Origin: Microbacterium arborescens
GTDB lineage: Bacteria; Actinomycetota; Actinomycetes; Actinomycetales; Microbacteriaceae
Direction: 5' to 3'
NCBI GenBank assembly: GCA_003339645.1
Contig: QNUV01000021.1
Coordinates: 868,001-932,000, forward strand
DNA: 64,000 nucleotides
The notes under the pieces are model-generated. The model was not told the origin of the DNA. It did no database searches and saw only the letters and a list, made by a program, of their open reading frames with translations. This document shows, piece by piece, positions 10,301 to 18,861 of the stretch. A program made the translations under genes and the position numbers. Every line of letters starts with the position of its first letter. The first letter of the stretch is position 1.

Positions 10301-10739
10301 GCGGTCGGCACCCGATTTCGGCGACCTCATCGACGTCCGCAACCACGTTCGCGTGAGCGCCGAGCGGGTGGATGCCGTGACGAAGCAGCACGTCGCGCTG
10401 TACGACCACATCGGCGAGAAGTCCGGCGGCGAGTCGCAGGAGCTCATCGCGTTCATCGTCGGCGCGGCCCTGCGCTACCAGCTCGGCGACGCCAGCGCCG
10501 AACGACCTCGCTACGCGCCCGTGTTCATGGACGAAGCCCTCATCAAGGCCGATGCGCACTTCACCAAGCGTGCGATCGGAGCATGGCGCGGACTCGGCTT
10601 CCAGCTCGTGATCGGCGCCCCGAACGACAAGTACAGCGCCATCGAGCCGCACGTCGACGTCGAGTACGACATCCTCAAGGACACGCGCGGTCGATCGTGG
10701 GCCAAGCCGAAGGTCGGCCTGGAGGCCCCGACCTCGTAA
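7380..10739 (+). CDS. jetC: JetC-like SMC ATPase of a Wadjet/MksBEF condensin
   Basis: A 1119-residue MukB/MksB-type SMC ATPase. Walker [10 protein letters not shown] is at residues 50-58. Two long coiled-coil arms (about 270-450 and 640-900) flank a globular hinge region. The C-terminal head holds the ABC signature SGGESQ and Walker B VFMDEA, so ATP binding and hydrolysis look intact. GTG 7380 overlaps the jetB stop and follows GGAGGAGG by a few bases; ATG 7386 is also possible. In Wadjet this motor extrudes loops on small circular DNA and JetD cuts it. No jetD follows here: the next gene is convergent and overlaps the last 65 bases. Confidence 0.88.
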   Translation: MTMLETLFGLIPAASRGQQWLAEDLQLINWGGYEGAHRVRFSPGATLLCGGSGSGKSTLMDAYIALMMPHTTPFNGASNGGVTGRPRGSEQRNILSYGRGKIDESRTEDGTKMTVLRGDGEDTWTAVSMTWIDHDGSQFTAVRAWYIPASARVLEDTVRVRATTDRAFDLRSLEPAAAQRLSDSAVRDAGLEPVGTDREFSARLHAVLGIGAAGAGAKAMSLLARIQAGQQITTVDDLYKRLVLEEPETMETADAVVAHFDGLESTRMRMLTARQQVTALTPIPQLRAKMAAAAERVNLIDEVGSFSDAGSLATLWRADRRLGMLRDVETELRERKTAAEVTLREKRALADGAEAERDGLIDVLRLSGGDRLATAQRELREVERRLTDVRRHREVLDAALRGLGVEISNRDEFTAFISRARAELADSDAKARARSAFAEAASAAKAARIDVAELEAEAQRVASRHGNIPPALHESRERLAEAAGLTTADLPFVGELVEVRTEFEPWREAFNLALGGFATTVLIDTAHLGRFRAAIESVHTPVRLRFEGVHAGMEPVANLDPQTLPGRLDYQSSPFTGWLQERLETRHGYVCVDSSAELPKHRMALTITGQVAQGNRGAHGGHGRENVLGFSNERRRHDVARLIDDARRRLDDALRERKVAETELDTVDSRLAVYAKITDLTWEEVDVEAVTAERDRWIGVQSDVTAANPEIADVQRRISDIKDRISHLRDEIARVSIERDQIEAQWAEVIDDVDSDQSVLDDAERAERTLTAAQSAFLDERFHLDGPTSDASPSEALNRFSAALSTAAQRLAEDRRAAVDALDESREGLRRIMASFLERWPNPNLLPDPDTSIDDFERALQALETSGLHELEAEWRDSLLKLSGNDLTNLDSTLSRSIREIRDRIDPINRIMQDLPFYDDDHRLQITTRENQSEPRRRFRRELREVRGLIENATTDDEREHAYRRMSRLIGHMRRSAPDFGDLIDVRNHVRVSAERVDAVTKQHVALYDHIGEKSGGESQELIAFIVGAALRYQLGDASAERPRYAPVFMDEALIKADAHFTKRAIGAWRGLGFQLVIGAPNDKYSAIEPHVDVEYDILKDTRGRSWAKPKVGLEAPTS

Positions 10740-11292
10740 CGGCGCGCGGCACCACCTTCTCGAACCGGAACATCAACTCCGGCACGTCCTCGTCGACCTC
10801 GGGCGAGTGATCCTCGTCCGCCTGCGCCTCGCCGGGGTGTTCGAGCGGATGGCCGGGGTGGAAGAACTCGACGATGTGGAAGCCGCACACGTTGACGTAA
10901 AAGTGGATGTTGCGCACTTCGAAGTGGGGTGTGTGGGTCTCCCAGATCCCGGTGTCCGGGTAGCGCGCCTCGATTGCGTGCCAGGCCGTCCGCCCGAGCC
11001 CGCGCCCGTGAGCGCTGGCATCGATGAAGAAGAGCTCGAGGGATCGACGATCGTCGTCGCCCGTGACGACCGCTCCGCCCACGACCTCACCCTCCGCCAC
11101 GACGTCGAGAACCTCTGATGCGGCGTCATCGAACGAGGCGAACACCTCACGGTCGGACGGCGTCGGGACGTCCGAGCTCGGACCGTGATCGGTCACGGCG
11201 AGCGCGAACGCCGCTTGAAGACGGCGGGCGAACGACATCCGGTCGCTCGGGTCGGTGGGTCTGAGATCGACCCGTCGGACGATGTTGTTCAT
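10675..11292 (-). CDS. GNAT-family N-acetyltransferase
   Basis: A 205-residue acetyltransferase; HGRGLGRTAWHAIE (from residue 95) is the acetyl-CoA loop and helix. The later HFYVNVCGFHIVEFF is the typical GNAT strand six to seven region. The substrate is unknown. Start ATG 11292 (MNNIVRRV) is chosen because the frame upstream runs into the tRNA-Leu. Its last 65 bases are antisense to the 3' end of jetC, so the C-terminal tail rich in Pro and Arg is simply the jetC complement read in reverse and may not be functionally important. Confidence 0.8.
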   Translation of the reverse strand: MNNIVRRVDLRPTDPSDRMSFARRLQAAFALAVTDHGPSSDVPTPSDREVFASFDDAASEVLDVVAEGEVVGGAVVTGDDDRRSLELFFIDASAHGRGLGRTAWHAIEARYPDTGIWETHTPHFEVRNIHFYVNVCGFHIVEFFHPGHPLEHPGEAQADEDHSPEVDEDVPELMFRFEKVVPRAVTRSGPPGRPSAWPTIDRACP

Positions 11293-11368
11293 ACGGGGCC
11301 CTTCGCCAACTAGCTTGCGAAGGTATGGGCTCGGGATGTGACTCGAATATGGAGCACCCCACGAACGC

Positions 11369-11405
11369 CGAAGGCCCCCGCCGGTTTCCCGGTCGGAGGC
11401 CTTCG
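11369..11405 (-). terminator. Hairpin downstream of tRNA-Leu
   Basis: CGAAGGCC (11369-11376) pairs with GGCCTTCG (11398-11405), with further G/C pairing inside. It lies nine bases past the tRNA-Leu 3' end on the minus strand. No good T-tract follows. Confidence 0.55.
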
Positions 11406-11413
11406 TCTCACTG

Positions 11414-11497
11414 TGCGCGAGGGGGGACTTGAACCCCCACGCCCTTGCGGGCACTGGCACCTGAAGCCAGCGCGTCTACCTATTCCGCCACTCGCGC
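11414..11497 (-). tRNA. tRNA-Leu (anticodon CAG)
   Basis: Class II tRNA of 84 bases. Acceptor arms GCGCGAG and CTCGCGC pair fully with discriminator A, and CCA is not encoded. The anticodon stem CTGGC/GCCAG closes the loop TTCAGGT, giving CAG, which reads CUG codons. The extended variable arm GCCCGCAAGGGC and the T-loop GGTTCAAGTCC are present. Confidence 0.97.
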
Positions 11498-11638
11498 GAG
11501 AACGTGTTTCCACGAACTCAACTTCCCGAGGATATCACGCCGACGGCGGCTCCTGAGCCGCGATCCGAGGCCCAATGCATGGTCCGTTCAGCCTCGCTGA
11601 CTACGATGAAGCAACCATCCGCCTGCCTGAGGAGCCCA

Positions 11639-12379
11639 GTGGGACTACTTGACAGCTTCGAGAAGGGTCTCGAGCGTGCCGTCAACGGCGCCTTCGCCAA
11701 GACCTTCCGCAGCGGCGTCCAGCCGGTGGAGATCGCCTCGGCCCTCCGCAGCGAACTCGACAAGAAGGCCGCGGTCGTCAGCCGCGACCGCATCCTCGTT
11801 CCGAACGCCTTCACGGTGCGCCTGTCCGACAACGACGCCGAGCGCATGAACGCGATCGGGCCCGCTCTCCTCGACGAGCTGCGCGGCCTGGTCGAGAAGC
11901 ACGCGAAGGCCCAGGGCTACTCGTTCTCGAGTGCCGTCTCGGTGTCCCTGCAGGACGACCCGCAGCTGTCGACCGGCACCGTCCGCGTCGACTCCACCTC
12001 TGACGCGGGCGCCCGTGTGTCGTGGCAGGCCGTGCTCGACATCGACGGGACGCGGCATCCGATCGTCGCGGCCCGCACCGTCATCGGGCGCGGCAGCGAC
12101 GCCGACATCACGATCCCGGATGCCGGAACCAGCCGGAAGCACGTCGAGATCCTCTGGGACGGCGAGCGCGCCATGGTGCGCGACCTCGGTTCCACCAACG
12201 GCACCCAGCTCAACGGCTCGCGCGTCAGCGAGGCCGCCCTGCCGTCGGACGGCGTCGTGCGGATCGGTCGCACCGACATCGTCTTCCGCGTCGTCCCGCA
12301 GGCTCAGGCTCCCGCACGTCCGCGGATGTCGGCGGCCGACGCGACCCGCATGTACGACACCCGAGGTGACGTCCGATGA
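11639..12379 (+). CDS. fhaA: FhaA-type protein: DUF3662 and FHA domain
   Basis: A 246-residue cytoplasmic scaffold. The N-terminal DUF3662 domain begins GLLDSFEKGLERAVNGAFAKTF. The C-terminal FHA domain shows IGRGSDADI, SRKHVEI and GSTNGTQLNG, the phosphothreonine-binding signature. In mycobacteria FhaA binds phosphorylated MurJ and PknB targets and tunes peptidoglycan synthesis. GTG 11639 follows AGGAG by four bases; the longer frame to 11504 is unlikely. A possible -10 (TACGAT, 11602-11607) lies upstream. First gene of the fhaA-pknB cluster. Confidence 0.93.
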   Translation: MGLLDSFEKGLERAVNGAFAKTFRSGVQPVEIASALRSELDKKAAVVSRDRILVPNAFTVRLSDNDAERMNAIGPALLDELRGLVEKHAKAQGYSFSSAVSVSLQDDPQLSTGTVRVDSTSDAGARVSWQAVLDIDGTRHPIVAARTVIGRGSDADITIPDAGTSRKHVEILWDGERAMVRDLGSTNGTQLNGSRVSEAALPSDGVVRIGRTDIVFRVVPQAQAPARPRMSAADATRMYDTRGDVR

Positions 12380-12933
12380 GTCCGCTGACCCTCCTGCTGC
12401 TGCAGATCGGCTTCCTGGTACTGCTGTGGTTCTTCGTCTTCGCCGTCGTGTACTCGCTGCGCGCCGACCTGTTCGGCGTCAAGGTGCGCAAGCTCCCCGA
12501 GCCGGCCGCCGCCGGTGCCGCGCCCGCGGCGAGCCCCTCGGTCACCCGGCCGCCCACGTCGTCTCCGGATGCCGCGACCGCCGCAGTCGGCGCCGTCGGC
12601 ACGCCCGCGCCGGCGGGCAAGGGCGGAAAGGCGACGACCGACGCCGTGTCGCGCATCGTCATCACGAGCGGCCCCAAGGCGGGCCTCGAGCTTCCGCTCG
12701 GCTCCGAGCCGCTGACCATCGGCCGCTCGAGCGAGTCGGGTCTCGTCATCCGCGACGACTACACGTCGAGCCACCACGCGCGCCTGGTGCTGTGGGGCAA
12801 CCAGTGGATGATCCAGGACCTCGATTCGACCAACGGCACGTGGCACGACGGCGAGCGCGTCGCTTCTCCGGTTCCGGTCGTCGTGGGAGCGCCGATCAAG
12901 GTCGGCGCGACGACGTTCGAACTGCGGAAGTAG
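12376..12933 (+). CDS. fhaB: FhaB-type membrane-anchored FHA protein
   Basis: A 185-residue protein with one N-terminal membrane helix (about residues 4-28), an Ala/Pro-rich linker and a C-terminal FHA domain (IGRSSESGL, SSHHARL, DSTNGTWHDG). FHA domains bind phosphothreonine on Ser/Thr kinases or their substrates. It corresponds to mycobacterial FhaB (FipA), linked to FtsZ/FtsQ and septation. The start overlaps the fhaA stop by ATGA, and pstP follows nine bases later. Confidence 0.93.
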   Translation: MSPLTLLLLQIGFLVLLWFFVFAVVYSLRADLFGVKVRKLPEPAAAGAAPAASPSVTRPPTSSPDAATAAVGAVGTPAPAGKGGKATTDAVSRIVITSGPKAGLELPLGSEPLTIGRSSESGLVIRDDYTSSHHARLVLWGNQWMIQDLDSTNGTWHDGERVASPVPVVVGAPIKVGATTFELRK

Positions 12934-12942
12934 CCCGCACGC

Positions 12943-14178
12943 ATGGTTTTCCAGGGCTCCAGCGCCGCCATCTCGCATACCGGGAAGGTGCGCTCGAACA
13001 ACCAGGACTCGGGCTTCTGCGGCTCGAACCTGTTCGTCGTCGCCGACGGCATGGGCGGGCACGCGGGCGGTGACGTCGCGTCGAGCCTGGCGGTGCGACG
13101 GCTCGAGAGCCTCGACCACGCGTTCTCGTCGACCACCGAGGCAGAAGCTGCTCTCCGTGAGGCTCTGGCCGACACGGCAGCCGAACTGATCAGCACCGTC
13201 AAGGTGCGCCCCGAGCTCGCCGGCATGGGCACCACCGTCAGCGCGCTCGTCATGGTCGACGAGTACGCCGTGATCGCCCACATCGGCGATTCGCGCCTCT
13301 ACCTCTTCCGCGACGGGACGCTCACCCAGATCACGACGGACCACACCTTCGTGCAGCGCCTGGTCGACTCGGGTCGCATCACCCCGGAGGAGGCCCGGTA
13401 TCACCCGCGCCGTTCGGTGCTGATGCGCGTGCTCGGCGACATGGACCCCGATCCCGAGATCGACACGTTCATCATGCCCACGCAGCCCGGCGACCGGTGG
13501 CTGCTGTGCTCCGACGGACTGTCGGGCGTCGTCGACGACGCGCACACCGCGAAGGCGCTCGGGCAGGGCTGGGCCCCCGGTCGCACTGCCGACAGCCTCC
13601 TCAAGCAGGCCCTCGACGGCGGAGCGCCCGACAACGTCACGATCGTCATCGTCGACGTCGGAGGTCAGCACCCGCTGTTCAGCGGACCGCCGACGGTCGT
13701 GGGGTCGGCGTCGCACCCGCTCGGCATCGAGGTGCCCGCCGCTCGCCCGCAGCGCAGCAGCTGGCTGCATCCTGCTCGGCAGGCCGCGAACGAACCGACG
13801 CGCTTCGAACCGGCCGCAGAGTTCCTCGAGGAACTGATCGAGGAGGACCGCCGCCGCGCACGCCGGCGCCGGCTCACCTGGTTCGCGGGCTTCATCGTCA
13901 TCCTCGCGGCGATCGGCGTCGTGCTGTTCGGCGCCTACAGCTGGACGCAGACCCGCTTCTTCGTGGGCGTCGACGAGGACACGGTCGTGATCTACCGCGG
14001 CATCCCGCCGAGCATCGGACCGATCTCGCTCTCCTCGCCCGAAGAGGACACCGGGATCGCCCTCGCCGACCTGGCTCCGTACCAGTTGGACCTGGTCAAG
14101 CAGACGATCACGGCCGACTCGCTCGCCGAGGCGCGAGCCATCGTCGAGAACCTGCGCGTGGACGGAGGATCATCGTGA
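12943..14178 (+). CDS. pstP: PP2C-family Ser/Thr protein phosphatase
   Basis: A 411-residue phosphatase that reverses PknA/PknB phosphorylation. The metal-binding PP2C motifs are all present: DGMGGHAGGD, HIGDSRLYLFRDG, CSDGLSGVVDD and PDNVTIVIVD. One membrane helix (about residues 312-334) separates the cytoplasmic catalytic domain from a short extracytoplasmic tail. Its TGA overlaps the GTG of rodA (GTGA), so translation is probably coupled. Confidence 0.94.
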   Translation: MVFQGSSAAISHTGKVRSNNQDSGFCGSNLFVVADGMGGHAGGDVASSLAVRRLESLDHAFSSTTEAEAALREALADTAAELISTVKVRPELAGMGTTVSALVMVDEYAVIAHIGDSRLYLFRDGTLTQITTDHTFVQRLVDSGRITPEEARYHPRRSVLMRVLGDMDPDPEIDTFIMPTQPGDRWLLCSDGLSGVVDDAHTAKALGQGWAPGRTADSLLKQALDGGAPDNVTIVIVDVGGQHPLFSGPPTVVGSASHPLGIEVPAARPQRSSWLHPARQAANEPTRFEPAAEFLEELIEEDRRRARRRRLTWFAGFIVILAAIGVVLFGAYSWTQTRFFVGVDEDTVVIYRGIPPSIGPISLSSPEEDTGIALADLAPYQLDLVKQTITADSLAEARAIVENLRVDGGSS

Positions 14179-15560
14179 CCGGCACCGCCGTCTCGGCCGA
14201 CACCTCGGTCATCAAGGCGCTGCGCAAACTGCGGATGCCGCAGACGCAGCGCAACCGCGAGCTCGGCTTGCTGCTCTTCGCGTTCATCATCAACGCCGCC
14301 GCGCTCGCGCTCGTGCAGCTCGGCAAGAACGACGCGATCGACTCCTCGTTCCTGATCTACTGCGCCGTGCTCGACGCGCTCGCGCTGGCGATCCACGTGG
14401 TGCTGCGCCTGCGGGCACGCGACGCCGATCCCTTCGTCGTCCCGATCGCGACGCTGCTGTCGGGCATCGGCATCGCCATGATCTACCGGATCGACCTCGA
14501 GGGCACGTCCGAAGGCTGGGACATGCTGGCCGTGCGTCAGATCGTCTGGTGCGCGATCGCCCTCGTGGCAGCGCTCATCGTGGTCATCGCCCTGCGCAAC
14601 TACCGGGTGCTGTTCCGGTACACCTACGTCTTCGGGTTCGCCGGCATCGCCCTGCTGCTCCTGCCGTTCATCCCCGGCCTGGGTGTCGAGGCCGGCGCCG
14701 ACGTCTGGGTGTCCATCGGCGGAATCGTCTCGTTCCAGCCGGGAGAGCTGGCGAAGATCGCCCTAGCGATCTTCTTCGCGGGTTACCTCGTGCGCACGCG
14801 CGAATCGCTCACATCGGTCGGCACCCGTTTCCTCGGTATCACGTGGCCGCGCGCTCGCGAGCTCGGCCCGGTGCTGGTCATCTGGGTGATCTCGCTCGGG
14901 ATCATCGTGCTCCAGCGCGACCTCGGTACCGGAACCCTGATCTTCGGCATGTTCATCGCGATGCTCTACGTCGCGACCGGCAAGACGAGCTGGGTGATGA
15001 TCGGCCTGAGCCTCGTGGTGGCCGGCGGTGCGATCGCCTCGCAGGTGCTCCCCTACGTCAAGGGGCGATTCCAGAACTGGCTGAACCCGTTCGACCCGGC
15101 GAACATCGACGCGGCCGGCGGTAGCTTCCAGCTCGTGAACGGGCTGTACGGGCTCGCGAAGGGCGGCTTCATCGGCACGGGACTCGGCCAGGGCCGCCCG
15201 TGGATGACGCCACTCTCGCAGAGCGACTACATCTTCCCCAGCCTCGGTGAGGAGCTGGGCCTCATCGGCCTCTTCGCCCTGCTGTGCCTCTACATGGTCT
15301 TCACGAGCCGCGGCGTCCGCATCGGCCTGGCCGGTCAGGACGACTTCGGCAAGCTCCTCGCGACCGGCCTGTCGTTCACCATCGCGCTGCAGGTCTTCAT
15401 CATGGTCGGCGGCGTCACCCGCGTCATCCCGCTCACGGGGCTGACGACGCCGTTCCTGGCTGCCGGCGGATCGTCGCTCGTGGCGAACTGGATCATCGTG
15501 GCCCTCCTCCTCCGCATCTCGGATGCGGTTCGCTCTCGACCCCGGGTGGTGATCGGATGA
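14175..15560 (+). CDS. rodA: FtsW/RodA/SpoVE-family peptidoglycan glycosyltransferase
   Basis: A 461-residue polytopic protein with about ten membrane segments; SEDS glycosyltransferases polymerise lipid II with a partner class B PBP, here the overlapping pbpA. Family motifs visible are QRDLGTGTLIFG, and near the C-terminus PLTGLTTPFLAAGGSSLVAN. GTG 14175 overlaps the pstP TGA and follows GGAGG; the longer open frame upstream is a shadow of pstP. Position between pstP and pbpA favours RodA (elongation, polar growth) over FtsW. Confidence 0.93.
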   Translation: MTGTAVSADTSVIKALRKLRMPQTQRNRELGLLLFAFIINAAALALVQLGKNDAIDSSFLIYCAVLDALALAIHVVLRLRARDADPFVVPIATLLSGIGIAMIYRIDLEGTSEGWDMLAVRQIVWCAIALVAALIVVIALRNYRVLFRYTYVFGFAGIALLLLPFIPGLGVEAGADVWVSIGGIVSFQPGELAKIALAIFFAGYLVRTRESLTSVGTRFLGITWPRARELGPVLVIWVISLGIIVLQRDLGTGTLIFGMFIAMLYVATGKTSWVMIGLSLVVAGGAIASQVLPYVKGRFQNWLNPFDPANIDAAGGSFQLVNGLYGLAKGGFIGTGLGQGRPWMTPLSQSDYIFPSLGEELGLIGLFALLCLYMVFTSRGVRIGLAGQDDFGKLLATGLSFTIALQVFIMVGGVTRVIPLTGLTTPFLAAGGSSLVANWIIVALLLRISDAVRSRPRVVIG

Positions 15561-17014
15561 CCAAGGAACTGCGGCGACTCAGCTTCGTGATGCTGGCGAT
15601 GTTCCTCGCGCTGTTCATCTCGACCAGCTGGATCCAGGTGATCCAGGCCCAGGCGCTGAACGAGAACCCGGGCAACCGGCGAACGCTGTACGACTCTTTC
15701 GAGGTGCAGCGCGGGTCGATCATCGCGGGCGGCTCGGTCGTGGCGGCATCCGTGCCGAGCGGCGACCTCTACACATGGCAGCGGCAGTACACGGATGCCG
15801 CCATGTGGGCGCCCATCACGGGATGGATCAACCCGGTCCTGGGGTCTTCGTCGGGCATTGAGCAGATCATGAACCAGTCGCTCTCGGGCACCGATGACAC
15901 GCAGTTCCTCGCCCGCCTCGAGCAGATCATCTCGGGTGCACCCGCGCGCGGGTCGAACGTGCTGCTCACGATCGACCCCCAGATCCAGCAGGCCGCGTTC
16001 GACGCCCTGCAGGGGTACGAAGGCGCCGTCATCGCGAGCGACCCGTCCACCGGACGCATCCTCGCGATGGTGACGAGCCCGAGCTTCGACACCAACCTTC
16101 TCGCGTCGCACGACTCGGCCGGCGTCAACGCCGCGTACGACGAGCTCGCGGCGGACCCGCTGAAGCCGCTGTTCAACCGCGCGATCGGCGGCGACCTCAA
16201 TCCGCCGGGATCGACCTTCAAGCTGGTGGTGACCTCGGCTGCACTCTCTTCGGGCAAGTACACGCCCGAGTCGACGTTCCCGAATCCCGCGACCTGGACC
16301 ATTCCGGGAACGAGCAACACGCTCCACAACTTCGACCTGGGCACGTGCGGTCCGGGCGAGACCGTGACGCTCGCAACCGCGCTGCGGCTCAGCTGCAACA
16401 TCCCGATGGCCGAGCTCGCGGTCGAACTGGGCGACGACGCCATCCGCGAAGAAGCCGAGAAGTTCGGCTTCAACAGCGAGATGGAGATCCCGCTCCCGGC
16501 CGCCGCATCCGAGTACCCCCGCGGACTGAACGACGCCCGCACGGCGCTCTCCGGCTTCGGGCAGGGCGACGTCACCGCGACACCGCTGCAGATCAACCAG
16601 GTCTCGGCAGGCATCGCGAACGGCGGGATGGTGATGAAGCCGCAGTTGCTCGACTCCGTCGTCGCACCCGATCTGACCGTGCAGGAGAAGTTCGAGCCGA
16701 GCGAGTTCCAACGCGCTCTCAGCACGGATGTCGCTGAGCAGATGCGCACGCTCATGGTCGCCAATGTCCGTGACGGTGCGGCGAGCGGTGCAAGAATAGA
16801 CGGCGTCGATGTCGCCGGAAAAACGGGCACTGCGGAGCACGGTCCAGGCGATCCGTACACGTTGTGGTTCACCGGCTTCGCGCCGGCGGACAACCCCCAG
16901 GTGGCCGTCACAGTGATGGTCGAGAACGGGGGCGGCCAGGGGCAGGCCGGGACGAGCAGCGGGATCGCAGCCCCCATTGCGAAGAAGGTTATCGAGGCGG
17001 TGCTGAACAGATGA
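15557..17014 (+). CDS. pbpA: Class B penicillin-binding protein (transpeptidase)
   Basis: A 485-residue D,D-transpeptidase with one N-terminal membrane anchor (about residues 8-30) and a periplasmic catalytic domain. The active-site motifs are STFK (219-222, nucleophile Ser219), SCN (279-281) and KTG (422-424). It forms the cross-linking half of the SEDS-PBP pair with the overlapping rodA. ATG 15557 overlaps the rodA TGA and its own TGA overlaps the kinase ATG, continuing the chain of overlapping genes. Confidence 0.94.
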   Translation: MTKELRRLSFVMLAMFLALFISTSWIQVIQAQALNENPGNRRTLYDSFEVQRGSIIAGGSVVAASVPSGDLYTWQRQYTDAAMWAPITGWINPVLGSSSGIEQIMNQSLSGTDDTQFLARLEQIISGAPARGSNVLLTIDPQIQQAAFDALQGYEGAVIASDPSTGRILAMVTSPSFDTNLLASHDSAGVNAAYDELAADPLKPLFNRAIGGDLNPPGSTFKLVVTSAALSSGKYTPESTFPNPATWTIPGTSNTLHNFDLGTCGPGETVTLATALRLSCNIPMAELAVELGDDAIREEAEKFGFNSEMEIPLPAAASEYPRGLNDARTALSGFGQGDVTATPLQINQVSAGIANGGMVMKPQLLDSVVAPDLTVQEKFEPSEFQRALSTDVAEQMRTLMVANVRDGAASGARIDGVDVAGKTGTAEHGPGDPYTLWFTGFAPADNPQVAVTVMVENGGGQGQAGTSSGIAAPIAKKVIEAVLNR

Positions 17015-18849
17015 GACCCATGCAAGGCGTGAGCTTCGGCGGGCGTTACGAACTGGATTCGCGGATCGCGATCGGCGGTATGGGCGAGGTGTGGGAAGCC
17101 ACTGACCACGTCATCGGCCGCACCGTCGCGATCAAGATCCTCAAAGACGAGTACATGGGCGACCCCGGGTTCCTCGAGCGCTTCCGCGCCGAGGCCCGCC
17201 ACGCCGCACTCGTGAACCACGAGGGCATCGCGAGCGTCTTCGACTACGGCGAGGAGAACGGCAGCGCGTTCCTCGTGATGGAGCTCGTTCCCGGTGAGGC
17301 ACTGTCCACGATCCTCGAGCGTGAAGGCTCGCTGTCGTCGGACAAGACGCTCGACATCGTCGCCCAGACCGCGTCGGCCCTGCAGGCCGCTCACGCGGCG
17401 GGCCTCGTGCACCGCGACATCAAGCCGGGCAACCTGCTCATCACGCCCGACGGTCGCGTGAAGATCACCGACTTCGGCATCGCGCGCATCGCCGACCAGG
17501 TGCCGCTGACTGCGACCGGTCAGGTCATGGGCACGGTGCAGTACCTCTCCCCCGAGCAGGCCTCGGGGCACCCGGCATCCCCGGCGACCGACATCTACTC
17601 GCTCGGCATCGTCGCGTACGAGTCCGTCGCGGGCAAGCGCCCGTTCACGGGCGAGTCGCAGGTCGCGATCGCCATGGCGCAGATCAACGAGCAGCCCCCG
17701 CCGCTTCCCGCCACCGTCTCCGACCCGGTGCAGAGGCTCATCCTCGCGATGATCGCCAAGAAGCCCGACGACCGTCCGGCCTCCGCGTCGGCCGTCGCGC
17801 GCGCGGCATCCGCTCTCCGCCGCGGCGATCTGGCGGCCGCCCACGCCGCCGTCCCGGCGATCGTGGCCGGTGCCGGCACGAGCGACGTGACGCAGCTGCT
17901 CCCCGCCGAAGGAGGCGACACCGCGACGCTGCTGCTCCCGGCCGGGGCCGCCGCGGCCGGTGCCGGGCTCGCGGCCGCGGGTTCGGCGGGCGCCGCGTCC
18001 GAAGCGGCCGCCGTGGACGACAACCTGACCGAGACCCCCAAGCGCAAGCGCAGCCGGTGGACGTGGCCCCTCGTCGCTCTCATCGCCCTGCTCGTCATCG
18101 TGCTCGGCGGCACCCTGTTCGCCCTGCTGACCGGCAACGGCGACCCCGAGCCCGCCCCCACGACGCCGACCGAGTCGGCGCCCTCGACCCCGGCCAACAC
18201 GCCGTCGACCCCGGCGAGTCCGAGCGCGGCAACGACGATCAACGTCGACGGGCTGGGGCTGACGGGGCGTTCGTGCGAGGACGCCCTCGCGGTCGCCGCT
18301 CGCGCGGGCCTCGAGAACGTCACCTGCGCACCCGGGAACCCCGCTCCGAGCGAGGACCAGGTCGGACAGGTCTACGACGTCGTCCCGCTCGGCAACGTCA
18401 AGGCCACCGATTCGGTGACCCTGACCTCGTACGCGGAGCAGAGCCCGCTCGGCGCACCCTCCGCTCCGACGATCCAGTCCAACGGTCAGACCGCCACCAG
18501 CGTCACCGCCGGCTCCACCGTGCAGGTGATGTGGTCGAGCTACTCCTGCCCGGCAGGTCTCACGCCTTCGGAGTACCGCTTCACGGTCTCGGGCGGCACG
18601 TTCGGCAACGGCCAGACCACCTCGAGCTTCAGCCTGAACCAGCGTCCCCAGCCGGTCACGGTCGGAGACTCCGGCGCGCTCTCCGTCACCTACACCGTGA
18701 CCTGTGCGGGTGAGAGCGGCGACCGCACGTCGCCCGCCTCCCCCGAGGCGGCCGCCACGATTCAAACGGCGCCTTCTCCGACCCCCAGCCAGAACGGCAA
18801 CGGCGGCAACAACGGTGGCGGAAACGGCAACGGCGGAAACGACGACTGA
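17011..18849 (+). CDS. pknA: Membrane Ser/Thr protein kinase (PknA position) with a long extracytoplasmic region
   Basis: A 612-residue Hanks-type kinase: glycine loop GGMGEVWEA, catalytic Lys42, HRD at 134-136 and DFG at 154-156, so it should be active. A membrane helix lies at about 349-371. Outside follow a Thr/Pro-rich spacer, one PASTA-like unit (DGLGLTGRSCEDALAVAARAG), an Ig/FN3-like stretch with paired Cys residues and a Gly/Asn tail. By synteny this is PknA, which in mycobacteria has no such sensor region. It probably phosphorylates FHA-linked division and wall-synthesis proteins. Its start overlaps the pbpA stop. Confidence 0.9.
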   Translation: MRPMQGVSFGGRYELDSRIAIGGMGEVWEATDHVIGRTVAIKILKDEYMGDPGFLERFRAEARHAALVNHEGIASVFDYGEENGSAFLVMELVPGEALSTILEREGSLSSDKTLDIVAQTASALQAAHAAGLVHRDIKPGNLLITPDGRVKITDFGIARIADQVPLTATGQVMGTVQYLSPEQASGHPASPATDIYSLGIVAYESVAGKRPFTGESQVAIAMAQINEQPPPLPATVSDPVQRLILAMIAKKPDDRPASASAVARAASALRRGDLAAAHAAVPAIVAGAGTSDVTQLLPAEGGDTATLLLPAGAAAAGAGLAAAGSAGAASEAAAVDDNLTETPKRKRSRWTWPLVALIALLVIVLGGTLFALLTGNGDPEPAPTTPTESAPSTPANTPSTPASPSAATTINVDGLGLTGRSCEDALAVAARAGLENVTCAPGNPAPSEDQVGQVYDVVPLGNVKATDSVTLTSYAEQSPLGAPSAPTIQSNGQTATSVTAGSTVQVMWSSYSCPAGLTPSEYRFTVSGGTFGNGQTTSSFSLNQRPQPVTVGDSGALSVTYTVTCAGESGDRTSPASPEAAATIQTAPSPTPSQNGNGGNNGGGNGNGGNDD

Positions 18850-18861
18850 CCCGGTTCGACC

